Assembly (NCBI GenBank): GCA_035700225.1
Contig: DASSOT010000061.1
Coordinates: 1 to 5,340 of the forward strand
Direction of reading: 5' to 3'
Source: JANWLD01 sp035700225
GTDB taxonomy: Bacteria; Patescibacteriota; Saccharimonadia; Saccharimonadales; 2-12-FULL-41-12
Length of the DNA stretch: 5,340 bases
The first letter of the stretch is position 1; the number at the start of each line of letters is the position of its first letter. The notes under the pieces were generated by a model that worked only from the letters and a program-made list of their open reading frames with translations, was not told where the DNA came from and did no database searches. Made by a program: the position numbers and the translations under genes. Below are positions 4,848 to 5,340 of the stretch, one piece after another.

Positions 4848-5340
4848 ATGTCAGGAAATAACGGAGTGCCGCCTGCGAGCGTGCAGGAAACAGGCAGACA
4901 ATTTGATTTAGGCTCGGCCACGACTTTTGCCATCGACCAGGCAGTTGCCGACGGCGAGGTTGATGGACGCAACAACAGGGCGCCATTCAGAATGCTCTCA
5001 AGAATCGCCTTCCGGGGCGTACGTATGCCCGGTTCTGTCATCCATGATTTTCGTGATGCGCTTACCGTTGACGAACGCTATGTCGATAGAGTGCGTGACA
5101 GATATGGTTACGAGCCAGTGCTGAGCGAAGGCAGTGAGGCTAGGGCTACACCATCAGCCATAGTCAACGGCAGAGGTATCTACAGCGAAGAAGAACACCA
5201 GGTGGTCATGGACCTTATGGAAACATACACAAGGGTAATATACGATTCACTAAACCCGCAAGATCATATAGTGCACTTGCGAGAAGTAAGCGGCGCACTG
5301 AACGGCGCAGGTATAAGCCCAACCTATGATGAGTTCGGCG
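4848..5340 (+). CDS. N-terminal part of an unrecognised protein (runs off the window)
   Basis: The frame from ATG (4848) stays open for 164 codons to the edge of the window, so the gene is 3' truncated. I do not recognise it. The N-terminus (MSGNNGVPPASVQETGRQ) is polar and probably disordered; no signal peptide or membrane helix is seen. The remainder is charged and mostly helical in character, with an arginine-rich stretch RMLSRIAFRGVRMPG at about 48-62, DERYVDRVRDRYGYEP at about 75-90, a glycine/serine linker, and a helix EEEHQVVMDLMETYTRVIYDSL near 118-140. The openness over nearly 500 bases, a start with no competing upstream frame, and a possible -10 box nearby support a real gene. It has the same feel as the 279-residue protein (disordered start, soluble, arginine-rich), but I see no alignable similarity between them. 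A shorter frame at 4927-5124 in another register is a shadow. Confidence 0.7.
   Translation, partial: MSGNNGVPPASVQETGRQFDLGSATTFAIDQAVADGEVDGRNNRAPFRMLSRIAFRGVRMPGSVIHDFRDALTVDERYVDRVRDRYGYEPVLSEGSEARATPSAIVNGRGIYSEEEHQVVMDLMETYTRVIYDSLNPQDHIVHLREVSGALNGAGISPTYDEFG

Noticed and set aside
4927..5124. A 65-codon plus-strand frame in a different register near the right edge
   Set aside because: It is nested inside the longer open frame beginning at 4848, has no promoter or Shine-Dalgarno sequence, and its composition is that of a shadow.
1..5340. Alternative genetic code (TGA read as glycine, as in some Patescibacteria)
   Set aside because: None of the complete genes ends in TGA, which prompted the question, but recognised families are full length under the standard code and use GGN glycine codons throughout; nothing requires recoding.
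1..5340. Mobile element, CRISPR array, toxin-antitoxin or defence cassette
   Set aside because: No transposase or integrase frame, no terminal or spaced direct repeats, and no att-like duplication of the tRNA 3' end was found by eye.

Overview
The window looks like ordinary chromosome from a streamlined bacterium, most likely of the Candidate Phyla Radiation (Patescibacteria), with Saccharibacteria (TM7) as a plausible but unproven group. The pointers are a small membrane protein matching the DUF5652 pattern that I associate with this radiation, a tiny zinc-ribbon protein of a kind common in these genomes, moderate GC content, and several genes whose extended -10 promoter lies only a few bases before the start codon. 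The standard genetic code explains every reading frame.

Layout: 2-160 is the 3' end of an unrecognised gene. A tRNA-Gln(CTG) with encoded CCA follows at 192-265 behind a perfect extended -10 box. A 55-residue zinc-ribbon protein (312-479) lies 9 bases before a Tas-like aldo/keto reductase (489-1541); the pair probably forms one transcript ending at a hairpin terminator at 1564-1593. An AT-rich gap of about 260 bases carries an AT-only dyad around a TATAAT box and, at its end, the promoter of an unrecognised 279-residue protein (1854-2693). Next is the DUF5652-like two-helix membrane protein (2713-2946). It converges tail to tail with an FAD-dependent oxidoreductase on the minus strand (2943-4175), the two stop codons sharing one CTAG. 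The oxidoreductase is divergent from a DUF1697 protein (4269-4805), followed by an unrecognised gene (4848 onward) that runs off the right edge.

Functionally the genes look like a loose set rather than a pathway: two redox enzymes (one NADPH-type, one FAD-type), a tRNA, and several small or uncharacterised proteins, most with their own promoter. I see no mobile element, CRISPR array, toxin-antitoxin pair or defence system, and no clear evidence of a new multi-gene system. The most notable feature is the promoter architecture. At three genes (312, 2713, 4269) the -10 hexamer ends exactly 6 bases before the ATG, which predicts leaderless mRNAs, whereas the minus-strand oxidoreductase has a conventional short leader with a Shine-Dalgarno sequence.
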